Shown here: positions 26,781 through 35,468 of the stretch, piece by piece | How the letters are laid out: every line of letters begins with the position of its first letter | Numbering within the stretch: position 1 is the stretch's first letter | From: Streptomyces guryensis | GTDB taxonomy: Bacteria; Actinomycetota; Actinomycetes; Streptomycetales; Streptomycetaceae | NCBI RefSeq assembly: GCF_021261325.1 | Contig: NZ_JAJSBI010000036.1 | Location: forward strand, 25,371-89,370 | DNA length: 64,000 nucleotides | Direction of reading: 5' to 3' | Made by a program: the position numbers and the translations under genes | Notes under the pieces: generated by a model | Told to the model about the DNA's origin: nothing | The model's input: the letters and a program-made list of their open reading frames with translations, nothing else | Databases searched by the model: none

Positions 26781-27338
26781 TTACCGCACAAGTCCCAGCT
26801 CAGGATCCTCGCGCAGCTTGCCCAGCGCACGCGACACCGCCGACTTCACCGTACCCACCGACACACCGAGCACCTCGGCCGTCTGGACCTCGCTGAGGTC
26901 CTCGTAGTACCTGAGGACGACCATCGCCCGCTGCCGGGCCGGCAGCTTCATGATCGCCCGCCACATCGCGTCGTGCAGCGCCTGGTGCTCGGCCGGGTCG
27001 TTCCCGCCCCGCACGGGCTCCGGCTCGGGCAGCTCCTCGCACACGAACTCGTCGACCCTGCGCTTGCGCCACTGCGAGGTACGCGTGTTCAGCAGCGCAC
27101 GGCGCACATAGCCGTCGAGCGCACGGTGGTCCTCGATCCGCTCCCAGGCGACATACGTCTTGGTGAGCGCGGTCTGCAGCAGGTCCTCCGCGTCGCTCGG
27201 GTTCGCGGTCAGCGACCGGGCGGTACGCAGCAGCACCGGCTGCCGGGCCCTCACGTACGACGCGAACGACGGATACGGGAGGGTCAGCGCCGCTGGCTCT
27301 GCAGCGGTCGACGCGCTGGTGCAGACGGGTGTGGTCAT
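26781..27338 (-). CDS. ECF sigma factor (SigE/SigM-like group)
   Basis: 185 residues from ATG 27338. Region 2: RSLTANPSDAEDLLQTALTKTYVAWERI, with the Asp-Ala-Glu-Asp-Leu core of sigma 2.2 and RRALLNTRTSQWRKRR of 2.4. Region 4: LPARQRAMVVLRYYEDLSEVQTAEVLGVSVGTVKSAVSRALGKLR. No anti-sigma gene is adjacent. A hairpin GGAGGT/ACCTCC (27419-27436) separates it from the upstream ltp-like gene of the same strand. Confidence 0.93.
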   Translation of the reverse strand: MTTPVCTSASTAAEPAALTLPYPSFASYVRARQPVLLRTARSLTANPSDAEDLLQTALTKTYVAWERIEDHRALDGYVRRALLNTRTSQWRKRRVDEFVCEELPEPEPVRGGNDPAEHQALHDAMWRAIMKLPARQRAMVVLRYYEDLSEVQTAEVLGVSVGTVKSAVSRALGKLREDPELGLVR

Positions 27339-27518
27339 GGCTCCACGCTATGAGCGGGGGCACCTCCCGCTCATCGGCCGCAGGTCCCGAAGCCGAGTCC
27401 CCCTCAGGTTGTAGGGGTGGAGGTAGCTGCACCTCCTGTAGGTGGACGAGCGGCCCCGGGGTACTGCGGGATGACCCCTGGGGGCCGCCCTGCCACCAGG
27501 GCTCCCGGGCCCAGCCGC

Positions 27519-28685
27519 TCAGCCGTCCGCGGTCAGGACCAGGCCGGATGTGGGCACGCCGGTTCCTGCGGTGACCAGAACCCGTGCGGCCCCCGGTATT
27601 CGGTTCACGGCCGTCCCGCGCAGCTGCCGTGCCCCCTCCGCAATCCCGTTCATCCCATGGAGGTATGCCTCCCCGAGCTGCCCTCCGTGCGTATTGATCG
27701 GCAACGACTCCCCTGCCACGAAGTCCGCCGCCTCCCCTTTCCCGCAGAAACCGAACTCCTCCAGCTGCATCAGCACAAACGGAGTGAAGTGGTCGTACAG
27801 GATCGCCACGTCCATGTCGGCCGGCGTCAGCCCGGAGGTGCGCCACAGCTGGCGGGCGACCACCGACATCTCCGGCAGTCCTGTCAGGTCGTCGCGGTAG
27901 AAGCTCGTCATCTGTTCCTGCGCCCGGCCCGCGCCCTGTGCCGCCGCCGCTATGACGGCGGGCGGGTGGGGCAGATCGCGGGCCCGCTCCACCGAGGTGA
28001 CGACGATCGCCTGGCCGCCGTCCGTCTCCTGGCAGCAGTCCAGGAGTCTCAGCGGCTCGACTATCCAGCGCGAGGCGGCGTGATCGGCGAGGGTGATCGG
28101 GCGGCCGTGGAAGTACGCCGCAGGGTTCGTCGCCGCGTACTTCCGGTCGACCACCGCCACATGCCCGAACGCCTCCGGGGTCAGGCCGTATGTGTGCAGA
28201 TACCGCTGCGCGGCCATCGCCACCCAGGACGCCGGGGTCAGCAGCCCGAACGGCAGCGACCAGCCGAGTGCCGCGCCCTCCGCCGACGGCTCCCGGTGCT
28301 GCACCCCGGTGCCGAAGCGGCGGCCCGACCTCTCGTTGAACGCCCGGTAGCAGACCACGACCTCCGCGATCCCCGTCGCCACCGCGAGCGCCGCCTGCTG
28401 GACCGTCGCGCAGGCCGCGCCGCCGCCGTAGTGGATGCGGGAGAAGAAGGACAGTTCACCGATCCCGCAGGCCTGGGCCACGGTGATCTCCGGGCTGGTG
28501 TCCATCGTGAACGTGACCAGCCCGTCCACGTCCCCCGGTGTCAGACCGGCGTCGTCCAGCGCGGCCCGTACCGCTTCCACGGCCAGCCGCAGCTCGCTGC
28601 GCCCGGAATCCTTGGAGAACTCGGTGGCCCCGATGCCGGCGACCGCGGCCCGCCCGCCGAGTCCGTCCCGGGTGCGGACGCTCAT
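27519..28685 (-). CDS. Thiolase-like lipid-transfer protein / steroid aldolase (Ltp2-like)
   Basis: 388 residues. Thiolase-fold protein of the SCP-X/Ltp class: RAAVAGIGATEFSKDSGRSE at the start, YGGGAACATVQQAALAVATG, and NTHGGQLGEAYLHGMNG near the C-terminus. Ltp2 proteins lack the usual thiolase cysteine pair and act with the DUF35 part of ChsH2 as a retro-aldolase that cleaves 17-hydroxy steroid side-chain acyl-CoA. Gene order and the overlaps (ATG with the ChsH1 stop at 28682-28685) match the chsH2-chsH1-ltp2 cassette of mycobacteria. That the substrate here is a steroid is inferred. Confidence 0.85.
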   Translation of the reverse strand: MSVRTRDGLGGRAAVAGIGATEFSKDSGRSELRLAVEAVRAALDDAGLTPGDVDGLVTFTMDTSPEITVAQACGIGELSFFSRIHYGGGAACATVQQAALAVATGIAEVVVCYRAFNERSGRRFGTGVQHREPSAEGAALGWSLPFGLLTPASWVAMAAQRYLHTYGLTPEAFGHVAVVDRKYAATNPAAYFHGRPITLADHAASRWIVEPLRLLDCCQETDGGQAIVVTSVERARDLPHPPAVIAAAAQGAGRAQEQMTSFYRDDLTGLPEMSVVARQLWRTSGLTPADMDVAILYDHFTPFVLMQLEEFGFCGKGEAADFVAGESLPINTHGGQLGEAYLHGMNGIAEGARQLRGTAVNRIPGAARVLVTAGTGVPTSGLVLTADG

Positions 28686-29098
28686 CCGGCACCCCCGGGG
28701 CCTTCCGCGGGGACGGTGACCGTCACCGTACCCGTGACATGGCTGCCGATGGCGTTCGCGCCCACGACCCGGACCGTCGCCGTATCGCCGTCGGCCTGCT
28801 CGACGACCTTCTCCACCGTGCCCGTCAGCACCATTGTGTCCCCCGGATAGTTGGGCGCGCCCAGCCGTATGGCGACTTTGCGCAGTTCTGCGGTCGGGCC
28901 GAAGTGGTCGGTGATGTAGCGGCCGACCAGGCCGTTCGTCGTCAGGATGTTCATGAAGATGTCCGGGGAGCCCTTCTGCCGGGCCAGCTCGGCGTCGTGG
29001 TGCACGTCCTGGTAGTCGCGGGAGGCGATGGCGCCGGCCACGATCAGGGTGCGGGTGATCGGGATCTCCAGCGGCGGTAGCTTCTCACCGGCCCTCAT
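28682..29098 (-). CDS. MaoC-like hydratase subunit (ChsH1-like)
   Basis: 138 residues. MaoC hotdog fold with the catalytic sequence YQDVHHDAELARQKGSPDIFMNI, i.e. the Asp/His pair of MaoC hydratases. ChsH1 pairs with ChsH2 to hydrate a steroid-side-chain enoyl-CoA. The ATG overlaps the stop of the ChsH2-like gene (ATGA, 29095-29098) and the next gene overlaps its stop in the same way, so the three proteins are expected in fixed ratio. Confidence 0.88.
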   Translation of the reverse strand: MRAGEKLPPLEIPITRTLIVAGAIASRDYQDVHHDAELARQKGSPDIFMNILTTNGLVGRYITDHFGPTAELRKVAIRLGAPNYPGDTMVLTGTVEKVVEQADGDTATVRVVGANAIGSHVTGTVTVTVPAEGPGGAG

Positions 29099-30039
29099 AC
29101 GGTCTCCTCCTCCCGGGCGCGGAACACCGGAAGCACCAACTCATCGTCGTACACCTGGAATTCGAGCCGAACGGGCATCCCGATCCGCACCTTGTCGCAC
29201 GGCACTCCGACCACATCGCTGATCATCCGCACGCCTTCGGCGAGTTCTATGAGGGCGACCGCGTAGGGAGGGGAGAAGGCCGGGAAGGGCGGGTGGTGCA
29301 TGACGACGTACGAGTACACCGTCCCCTCGCCGCTCGCCTCGACCGTGTCCCAGTCCGGGCTACCGCACTTGTTGCAGCCCGGCAGCCAGGGGAAGCGGAG
29401 GGTCGCGCAGTCGGTGCAGCGCTGGATGAGCAGTCGGTGGCGCTCGACACCTTCCCAGAAGCCGGCGTTGTCACGGTTGACGACGGGGCGCGGGCGCCTG
29501 GCGGCCTGCTCCGGCTTCCTCCGGCGCACAGGGGCGTACTTGAGGATGCGGAAGCGGTGTGTGCCCACGAGGGCCCGGCCAGCCCGGACGTCCGTCCGTG
29601 TCGTGACGAAGTACCCCGTGCCCAGCTTCGTCGTCTTCCGCTCGGACACCGACTCGATCACCGTGTCGAAGGTGATCTCGTCCCCGGGGCGCAGTGGTCG
29701 CACGTACTCCTGCTCGCAGTCGGTGGCGACGACCGAGGTGCAGCCCGCCTCGTCGAGCAGGGTGAGCAGTTCGTCGTAGTCCCCCGTGCGTCCCTCGTGG
29801 CCGGAGAGGCCGCCCATGGTCCATGCCTGGAGCATGGTGGGAGGGGCGATGGCGTCGGGGCCCGCATAGGCGGGATTGGTGTCTCCCATCGCCTCGCACC
29901 AGTGCCGGATCATGGGCGTGTTGACGGGGTCCCTGCCTCTGCCGGAAACGGTGGCGCGCCGCCCCTCGTAGGCCTTCAGCCGTGCCCCCAGCTCGTCCTC
30001 GCTCAACGTCGCCCCCTTGCCGTCTCCTGCATCGCTCAT
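29095..30039 (-). CDS. MaoC-N / DUF35 (OB-fold, zinc ribbon) fusion, ChsH2-like
   Basis: 314 residues from ATG 30039. Residues about 20-165 form a MaoC-N hotdog domain (NPAYAG, PPTMLQAWTMGG, LRPGDEITFDTVIE). Residues about 195-310 are DUF35: C..C (CTDCATLRFP) and C..C (CNKCGSPD) of the zinc ribbon, then the OB fold (GEGTVYSYVVMHHPPFPAFSPPYAVALIELAEG). This fusion is the ChsH2 architecture, in which the MaoC-N half joins ChsH1 and the DUF35 half joins Ltp2. It is first in the operon. The in-frame extension to 30081 is a CATCGC-type repeat and is not coding. Confidence 0.9.
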   Translation of the reverse strand: MSDAGDGKGATLSEDELGARLKAYEGRRATVSGRGRDPVNTPMIRHWCEAMGDTNPAYAGPDAIAPPTMLQAWTMGGLSGHEGRTGDYDELLTLLDEAGCTSVVATDCEQEYVRPLRPGDEITFDTVIESVSERKTTKLGTGYFVTTRTDVRAGRALVGTHRFRILKYAPVRRRKPEQAARRPRPVVNRDNAGFWEGVERHRLLIQRCTDCATLRFPWLPGCNKCGSPDWDTVEASGEGTVYSYVVMHHPPFPAFSPPYAVALIELAEGVRMISDVVGVPCDKVRIGMPVRLEFQVYDDELVLPVFRAREEETV

Positions 30040-30090
30040 CACCCGTCGCTCGTCGCACATCGCCCATCGCACATCGCACATCGCACTGAC
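30040..30090. repeat. Short imperfect direct repeats (CATCGCA type)
   Basis: Six or seven imperfect copies of CATCGCA/CGTCGC lie just upstream of the ChsH2-like start, within what would be the 5' leader. Confidence 0.6.
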
Positions 30091-30134
30091 ACTTCTGGTA
30101 CACCGCGGCAGCCGAGCGGGTTCCCTCGTCCCCC

Positions 30135-30160
30135 GTCAGAGTTTCTGACTGTCCGTCAGA
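30135..30160. promoter_or_regulatory. Triple half-site operator upstream of the ChsH-Ltp operon
   Basis: GTCAGA-GTT-TCTGAC-TGTCC-GTCAGA: three half-sites forming two overlapping palindromes about 95-120 bases upstream of the operon start. A TTGACA hexamer on the operon strand (30176-30171) is just upstream. This resembles the symmetric sites bound by TetR-type fatty-acid/steroid regulators, but no such regulator is encoded next to it. Confidence 0.65.
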
Positions 30161-30198
30161 TAAAGTGGGCTGTCAAGGTCGGCGGTCCGCAAGCGAAA

Positions 30199-30238
30199 AC
30201 GCCTGCGCGGCGGCACCGAAGTACCGCCGCGCAGACGC
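30199..30238. terminator. Terminator of the small secreted protein gene
   Basis: Stem of about 13-15 bases, GCCTGCGCGGCGG / CCGCCGCGCAGACGC with a 10-base loop, downstream of the minus-strand gene ending at 30290. Confidence 0.75.
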
Positions 30239-30289
30239 CCTTGCACCCCATGCAGCACACCCCGACCCGCTTGAGTCAGGGCACTCGGC

Positions 30290-30601
30290 TCACCAGAGCT
30301 CGGTGAAGTTGATGGCCACGTTCTTGTTCCCCTGGTTGACGGCCGTGAACGCGGAGCCCTTGACCTGGGCGGTGTTGCTCTGGTTCGAGGCGCCGGAGCC
30401 GACCGCGTTCTGCTGCGTGGTCGAGGAGTTGCCGGTGTTGTTGTGTCCGACACCGCCGCCGACGACGCTTGCGACACCCGCGTTCGATCCGTTGTCCGCG
30501 ATGGCACCGTTGCCCGCCGCCGCGACGCCGGTGAAGAGTGCGGCTGCCAGCGGAAGGGCGGAGACGGCGGCGATGACGCGGGCGGTACGGATGCTTGCCA
30601 T
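30290..30601 (-). CDS. Small secreted Asn/Gly/Ser-rich protein
   Basis: 103 residues from ATG 30601 (TGGAGGAAC ribosome site). A signal peptide of about 28 residues ends near GVAAAGN. The mature part is rich in Asn, Gly, Ser, Thr and Val (GVASVVGGGVGHNNTGNSSTTQQNAVGSG) and contains no cysteine. The composition suggests a secreted, possibly amyloid-prone surface protein. It is not a chaplin or rodlin by recognisable motif. Confidence 0.8.
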   Translation of the reverse strand: MASIRTARVIAAVSALPLAAALFTGVAAAGNGAIADNGSNAGVASVVGGGVGHNNTGNSSTTQQNAVGSGASNQSNTAQVKGSAFTAVNQGNKNVAINFTELW

Positions 30602-30931
30602 GTTGTTCCTCCAGAACACCAACGTGAAGTACGGCTGATACCAAGGCGGTTGGCCGACCACCCCGGCGGTGTGCACGACGTCGCAAGATCAGAGTTGCCC
30701 ACCACCCCCCGGCGAACCACACCGGAACGCACGATTCCTCCTCAAGTGCTACGACAAGTCGATAAACCCCTATCGCCACTTTCAAGGCCCCTTTAGGGAC
30801 AGTACGGACGTCTAAACCCCAAGCGCCGCAAGGGGTGCAGCGGTCGGCACTTTTCCGGCCAACCTCCACATCCCGGCGCGTCGCCACCGCCCCCTCTTCC
30901 CTTTTTCGAACGTACGTACGAGCATAGAGGT
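30602..30931. promoter_or_regulatory. Divergent intergenic region
   Basis: 330 bases between the secreted-protein gene and the Prim-Pol gene, presumably carrying both promoters. A moderately AT-rich patch (GATAAACCCCTATC) lies around 30760-30775. No clear operator is seen. Confidence 0.4.
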
Positions 30932-31801
30932 ATGGCCACCACCGACCGGCAGGCCACGACGCTGGCCCTCGCACACGCCCTGTCAGTCGCCGAGCGCGGA
31001 CTGGCCGTCATCCCCCTGTCCCGGACGAAACTCCCGGCCCTGCGCTCCCCTCACCACGACGACCCCGCACCCCAGACCTGCCACGGCGAGTGCGGCCGCC
31101 TCGGACACGGGGTGTACGACGCCTCGACCGACCCGGCACGCATCCGCGAACTGTTCGCCGCGGCCCCCTGGGCGACCGGCTACGGCATCGCCTGCGGGCT
31201 TCCGCCCCACCACCTGATCGGCGTCGACCTCGACACGAAGTCCGGTACGGACTCCTCGGCAGCCCTGCGCGAACTGGCCCTGCGCCACCTCTTCACGATC
31301 CCCGAGACGGTCGTCGTCCTCACCCCCAGCGGCGGCCGGCACCTCTGGCTGAGCGGCCCACCCGACGCCGCCGTCCCCAACTCCGCCGGCCGCCTCGCCC
31401 CCGGCATCGACATCCGCGGCGCCGGCGGCTACCTCGTTGGCCCCGGCTCCCGCACCGACCACGGCGTCTATGCGGCGGCCCCCGGCACCGCCCATCTCGC
31501 GCCCGCCGCCTGCCCTCCTGCCCTCCTGCGTCTCCTGCTCCCGCCGCCGCGCCCCGCCCACCCCTCGACCCACCCGTCGGCCGGCGACCACGGCCAGGGC
31601 CTGGTCCAGTTCGTCTTCGCCGCGCACGAGGGGCAGCGCAACACCCGACTGTTCTGGGCCGCCTGCCGCGCATACGAGAACGGCATCGGGCCGGCCCTGG
31701 TCGCGCCCTTACTGGACGCGGCCCTCAACACCGGCCTGTCCGAACGCGAGGCGCGGGCCACGATCGCGTCGGCGGCGCGGATGACGGGGCACCGGCCGTG
31801 A
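30932..31801 (+). CDS. Bifunctional DNA primase/polymerase (Prim-Pol) domain protein
   Basis: 289 residues from ATG 30932. The archaeo-eukaryotic primase-like Prim-Pol domain is intact: Cys pair CHGECG in the N-terminal part, GIACG, the metal-binding GVDLDTKSG (Asp 99 and 101), GGRHLW (His 137) and GIDIRGAGGYLVGPGS (Asp 160). A short C-terminal helical domain (EGQRNTRLFWAACRAYENG) follows, resembling a PriCT-like module. Such proteins are usual in plasmids and integrative elements; here no helicase, replication origin or integrase adjoins it. The start has no strong ribosome site. Confidence 0.88.
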   Translation: MATTDRQATTLALAHALSVAERGLAVIPLSRTKLPALRSPHHDDPAPQTCHGECGRLGHGVYDASTDPARIRELFAAAPWATGYGIACGLPPHHLIGVDLDTKSGTDSSAALRELALRHLFTIPETVVVLTPSGGRHLWLSGPPDAAVPNSAGRLAPGIDIRGAGGYLVGPGSRTDHGVYAAAPGTAHLAPAACPPALLRLLLPPPRPAHPSTHPSAGDHGQGLVQFVFAAHEGQRNTRLFWAACRAYENGIGPALVAPLLDAALNTGLSEREARATIASAARMTGHRP

Positions 31802-31856
31802 GGCCGGACGAGACATTGAGCACCTGAGCAATTGAGTACTTGAGCAGAGGACGTCC

Positions 31857-32324
31857 ATGCACGACCGCCCCAGAGCGCGGACCATGTCGCTGGCCCGCGT
31901 GGTCCTCTGCTCCGGCCGCTCCGTCGACCTCGCCGAACTGCGGCTGTCGTCGACGTACCGAGGAATGACGGAGGGCCACCCCGGCTACCCCTGCAGGCCG
32001 GTCAACGAAATGGTGATCAAGGGCCTGCTCAGCACCGCCGAACGCACGTCCTTTGCCACCCCGGTCCACCTCGTTCCGCCCCCACGCGAATACCCGGACC
32101 AGTACGCGGGCGCCTTCGGCCCCGTCGAGGTCCTGCCGTCCGTCGCCTGCGTGGGCTCTTTCCGCTCAACGGCACTGGACCCGTCCCACGACCCGATCCT
32201 GTACCGCTCGGCCCTGACCGTCATCTGGTTCCAGCAGAGCGCCTGGGTACCGAGCGAGTGCGATGCGGAGGGGGCCTTGCGAGAAGTGGACTGGGAGGGA
32301 TTGGCGCGGGACTGCGAGCTTTAG
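31857..32324 (+). CDS. Conserved hypothetical protein
   Basis: 155 residues from ATG 31857 with AGAGGA at about 31845. No motif is recognised. The composition is ordinary globular, with two cysteines in the second half and conserved-looking runs HLVPPPREYPDQY and LTVIWFQQSAW. It follows the Prim-Pol gene by 55 bases on the same strand and may be co-transcribed. Confidence 0.7.
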   Translation: MHDRPRARTMSLARVVLCSGRSVDLAELRLSSTYRGMTEGHPGYPCRPVNEMVIKGLLSTAERTSFATPVHLVPPPREYPDQYAGAFGPVEVLPSVACVGSFRSTALDPSHDPILYRSALTVIWFQQSAWVPSECDAEGALREVDWEGLARDCEL

Positions 32325-32461
32325 CCGACCGGGACCGGCCTCGCACCCGTTCGATCGGCCAGGCGATCATCCCTGCGGCGCCGGTGCGAACTCAGTGGCA
32401 TCGGTGCCGGCGCGGGCACAGACCACGGATGGGGAAGCGTGTTGTTGCCACACAGAGCAAG

Positions 32462-32498
32462 AGAGCCTTGGTGCCGGAATCATTCCGGCACCAAGGCT
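32462..32498 (-). terminator. Terminator of tRNA-Ser(TGA)
   Basis: Perfect 18-base arms (32462-32479 and 32481-32498) separated by one base, ten bases past the tRNA 3' end. Together with the convergent gene ending at 32324 it can serve both strands. Confidence 0.85.
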
Positions 32499-32507
32499 CG
32501 ACCACCT

Positions 32508-32593
32508 GCGGTGGGTGTGGGATTTGAACCCACGGTGACTCGCGCCACGACGGTTTTCAAGACCGTTCCCTTAGGCCGCTCGGGCAACCCACC
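32508..32593 (-). tRNA. tRNA-Ser(TGA)
   Basis: 86 bases. Acceptor GGTGGGT / ACCCACC with discriminator G, long variable arm, anticodon stem ACGGT/ACCGT with loop CTTGAAA giving anticodon TGA, and T arm GGTTCAAATCC. CCA is not encoded. Confidence 0.97.
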
Positions 32594-32663
32594 CCGCTGC
32601 CGCCCACCAGGGGCGGAGCGGGTACAGCGTACCGGGCGCGGGCGTCGGATGTGGGCCGTGGTG

Positions 32664-34091
32664 TCAGCTGTCGCCCTGTCGCGAGCCCAGGGTGAGCTGG
32701 ACCGTGTGGGACTTGCCGTCGCGTTCGTAGGTGATCGTGACCTGGTCGCCGGGCTTGTGCGTCCAGATCTCGCCGATCAGGGTGGGGCCGGAGTCGATGA
32801 CGTGGTCGTCGAGCTTGGTGATCACGTCACCGGGCTTGAGGCCTGCCTTGTCGGCGGGGCCGCCGGACTCGACCGCCGCGGAGCCGCTGGCGCCCTGTTC
32901 GGTGATCTTCGCGCCGCTCGAGGAGTCCTCCAGGGAGACGGAGGCGCCGATCTTCGCGTAGACCGGCTTGCCGGTCTTGATCAGCTGCTGGGCGACGTAC
33001 TTGGCCTGGTTGATCGGGATGGCGAAGCCCAGGCCGATCGAGCCGGACTGGCTGGTGCCGCCGAGGCCGCCGCTGCCGGTGGACTGGATCGCGGAGTTGA
33101 TGCCTATGACGTTGCCCGACGCATCGAGCAGCGGGCCGCCGGAGTTGCCCGGGTTTATCGAGGCGTCCGTCTGCAGGGCGCTCATGTACGACGCACTGCT
33201 GCTGCCGGAGCCGTCGCTGGAGGCCACCGGGCGGTCCTTGGCGCTGATGATGCCCGTCGTGACCGTGTTGGACAGGCCGAAGGGGGCGCCGATGGCGATC
33301 GTCGAGTCGCCCACGGCCACCTTGTCGGAGTCGCCCAGGGTCAGGGGCTTGAGGTCCGACGGGGCGTTCTTGAGCTTGATGACCGCCACGTCGTAGCCCT
33401 GCGCGTGGCCGACGACCTCGGCGTCGTACTTCTTGCCGTTCGGGAAGGTCGCCGTGAGCTTGCCGCCGTCGACCGCGTCCGCGACGACGTGGTTGTTGGT
33501 GACGATGTGGCCCTGGGTGTCGAAGACGAAACCGGTGCCGGTGCCGCCCTCGCCGCTGGTGGACTCCGCCTCGATGGTGACCGTGCTGGGCAGCGCCCTG
33601 GCGGCCACGCCCGCGACCGTGCCCGCGTCGCGCTTGACGTCACCGCCGCTGGTGGAGGCGGAGACCGTCGTGGAGCCGGTGTTGTCGTCGTTGTTCTTGG
33701 CCAGCGTGTAGCCGAGGCCGCCGCCCAGACCACCGGCGACCAGCGCGGCCACCAGGATCGCGGCCACGAGACCGCCGCGGCCGGACTTCGGCGCCGGCTG
33801 CTGCTGGTACGAGGAGCCCCAGCCCGAGCCCGCGCCGCCCGCGCCGCCGTCGGCGTACGAGGGCATGGCCGGAGGCGGCCAGGACGCGTCCGGAGCCGAG
33901 CCCGCGTGCGCCGGCTGCTGCTCCTGCGTGTGCTCCTGCGCGCCGGGGGCGCTCGGAGGTACGGGCGGAAGCGGGGCCGTCGGGTCGCTCCCCTCGGGAG
34001 CGGCGGGTGCCGAGGGATGGGGAGCGTCCACCGGCACGGGGGGTGCGGACGGGGCCGGGGGTACCGCGGTGCCCTCGTTCTCGGTGCTCAC
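32664..34091 (-). CDS. HtrA/DegP-type membrane-anchored serine protease with PDZ domain
   Basis: 475 residues. A Pro/Ala-rich cytoplasmic region (1-100) precedes one transmembrane helix (about 107-128). The trypsin-like domain has the triad His 201 (NNHVV), Asp 234 (YDVAVI) and Ser 317 (GNSGGP). A PDZ domain (about 385-470) follows with GLKPGDVITKLDD. HtrA proteases degrade or refold misfolded extracytoplasmic proteins and are usually stress-induced. It is divergent from the glycerophosphodiesterase gene. Streptomyces carry several HtrA paralogues; this is one of the long proline-rich kind. Confidence 0.95.
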   Translation of the reverse strand: MSTENEGTAVPPAPSAPPVPVDAPHPSAPAAPEGSDPTAPLPPVPPSAPGAQEHTQEQQPAHAGSAPDASWPPPAMPSYADGGAGGAGSGWGSSYQQQPAPKSGRGGLVAAILVAALVAGGLGGGLGYTLAKNNDDNTGSTTVSASTSGGDVKRDAGTVAGVAARALPSTVTIEAESTSGEGGTGTGFVFDTQGHIVTNNHVVADAVDGGKLTATFPNGKKYDAEVVGHAQGYDVAVIKLKNAPSDLKPLTLGDSDKVAVGDSTIAIGAPFGLSNTVTTGIISAKDRPVASSDGSGSSSASYMSALQTDASINPGNSGGPLLDASGNVIGINSAIQSTGSGGLGGTSQSGSIGLGFAIPINQAKYVAQQLIKTGKPVYAKIGASVSLEDSSSGAKITEQGASGSAAVESGGPADKAGLKPGDVITKLDDHVIDSGPTLIGEIWTHKPGDQVTITYERDGKSHTVQLTLGSRQGDS

Positions 34092-34348
34092 AGCTTCTCT
34101 CCTCGGTCCACGGCTGTTGTTCTCGGTCGCACTCGGTCACGCTCGTTCACGTTTCTCGACGGTCCGGCGCGATGCAGCTGTGCATGTTCTTTTGTATGCC
34201 GTCAGCTTTTCCCATGAGCCGTCAGGGCACCATAAGCGGTGCCTGTGGGTCCGGGGCCATTCTTTATATAGGCCATGACAGGCAAAAGGGGCGCAATCTA
34301 TGCTCCTCCGATCGCACGACTACCCGCCTGCGGTGGCACCATGACGCG

Positions 34349-35176
34349 GTGACCCACGCACGCCGGCACCGGATTCAAGTCGTAGCCCACCGCGGAGCCT
34401 CGGAAGAGGCCCCCGAGCACACCCTGGCCGCGTACAAGAAGGCGATCGAGGACGGTGCGGACGCCCTCGAGTGCGATGTACGCCTGACCGCGGACGGCCA
34501 TCTCGTCTGCGTCCACGATCGTCGCGTCAACCGTACGTCGAACGGGCGGGGAGCGGTCTCGGCGCTGGAGCTCGCCGACCTGGCCGCCCTGGACTTCGGT
34601 TCGCGCAAAACACGGGAGCTGTGGCGCACGCGCGACGAGGAGCCCGACTGGGAGTTCCGGCCCGAGGACCGGGAGGACACCTCCGTACTCACCCTGGAGC
34701 GGCTGCTGGAGCTGGTCGCGGACGCGGGGCGGCGGGTGGAGCTGGCGATCGAGACCAAGCACCCGACGCGGTGGGCGGGGCAGGTGGAGGAGCGGCTGCT
34801 GGTACTGCTGAAACGGTTCGGACTGGACGCCCCGGCCTCCGCCGCAGAGTCCCCGGTCCGCGTGATGAGCTTCTCGGCCCGGTCGCTGCACCGCGTGCGT
34901 GCCGCCTCGCCGACCCTGCCGACGGTCTATCTTCTGCAGTTCGTCTCGCCCAGGCTGCGCGACGGACGGCTTCCGGCGGGTGTCCGGATCGCGGGCCCCT
35001 CGATCCGCATCGTGCGCAACCATCCCGCATACATCGAGCGCCTGAAGCAGGCCGGCCACCAGGTGCACGTGTGGACGGTGAACGAGCCCGAGGACGTGGA
35101 TCTCTGCGTCGACCTGGGCATCGACGCCATCATCACCAACCGCCCGCGCGCGGTGCTGCGTCAGCTCGGTCGCTGA
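34349..35176 (+). CDS. Glycerophosphodiester phosphodiesterase
   Basis: 275 residues from GTG 34349. The GDPD signature is clear: VVAHRGASEEAPEHTLAAYKKAIEDGADALECDV (His and Glu-Asp ligands), HDRRVNRTSNG, and the terminal VHVWTVNEPEDVDLCVDLGIDAIITNRP. It hydrolyses glycerophosphodiesters to glycerol-3-phosphate and an alcohol. No signal peptide, so it acts in the cytoplasm. An ATG at 34341 is in another frame; GTG is the first suitable start. The divergent HtrA gene shares its promoter region. Confidence 0.93.
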   Translation: MTHARRHRIQVVAHRGASEEAPEHTLAAYKKAIEDGADALECDVRLTADGHLVCVHDRRVNRTSNGRGAVSALELADLAALDFGSRKTRELWRTRDEEPDWEFRPEDREDTSVLTLERLLELVADAGRRVELAIETKHPTRWAGQVEERLLVLLKRFGLDAPASAAESPVRVMSFSARSLHRVRAASPTLPTVYLLQFVSPRLRDGRLPAGVRIAGPSIRIVRNHPAYIERLKQAGHQVHVWTVNEPEDVDLCVDLGIDAIITNRPRAVLRQLGR

Positions 35177-35468
35177 TCTGCGTCGGCGCGGCCACCGGGC
35201 GACGTCGCTCACCGTTCGTCACCCCGGTTCGTCACTGTTGTGCCACCGGTAAAGACCTGTGAAGAACCCTTGACCCACCCGCCACTCGGGCACCATCCTC
35301 CAGACTCGGCCACAGTCGAAATCCAGCCACACGGCTACAGGGAGTGCCCCGGCGCATTCGCTCCGTATTTGATCGTTGCGAATGCGTCGCTGAACGTGGA
35401 TTGGCCGGTTTCCGGTACAGGCCAATGGGGCATCCACACCGTGGCGTGGGGCAAAGGAGGTCTCGGGG
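35177..35468. promoter_or_regulatory. Upstream region of the SpoIIAB-like gene
   Basis: 292 bases. It contains an inverted repeat ATTGGCC (35400-35406) / GGCCAAT (35420-35426) about 45 bases before the start codon, which could be an operator or leader hairpin. Confidence 0.45.
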
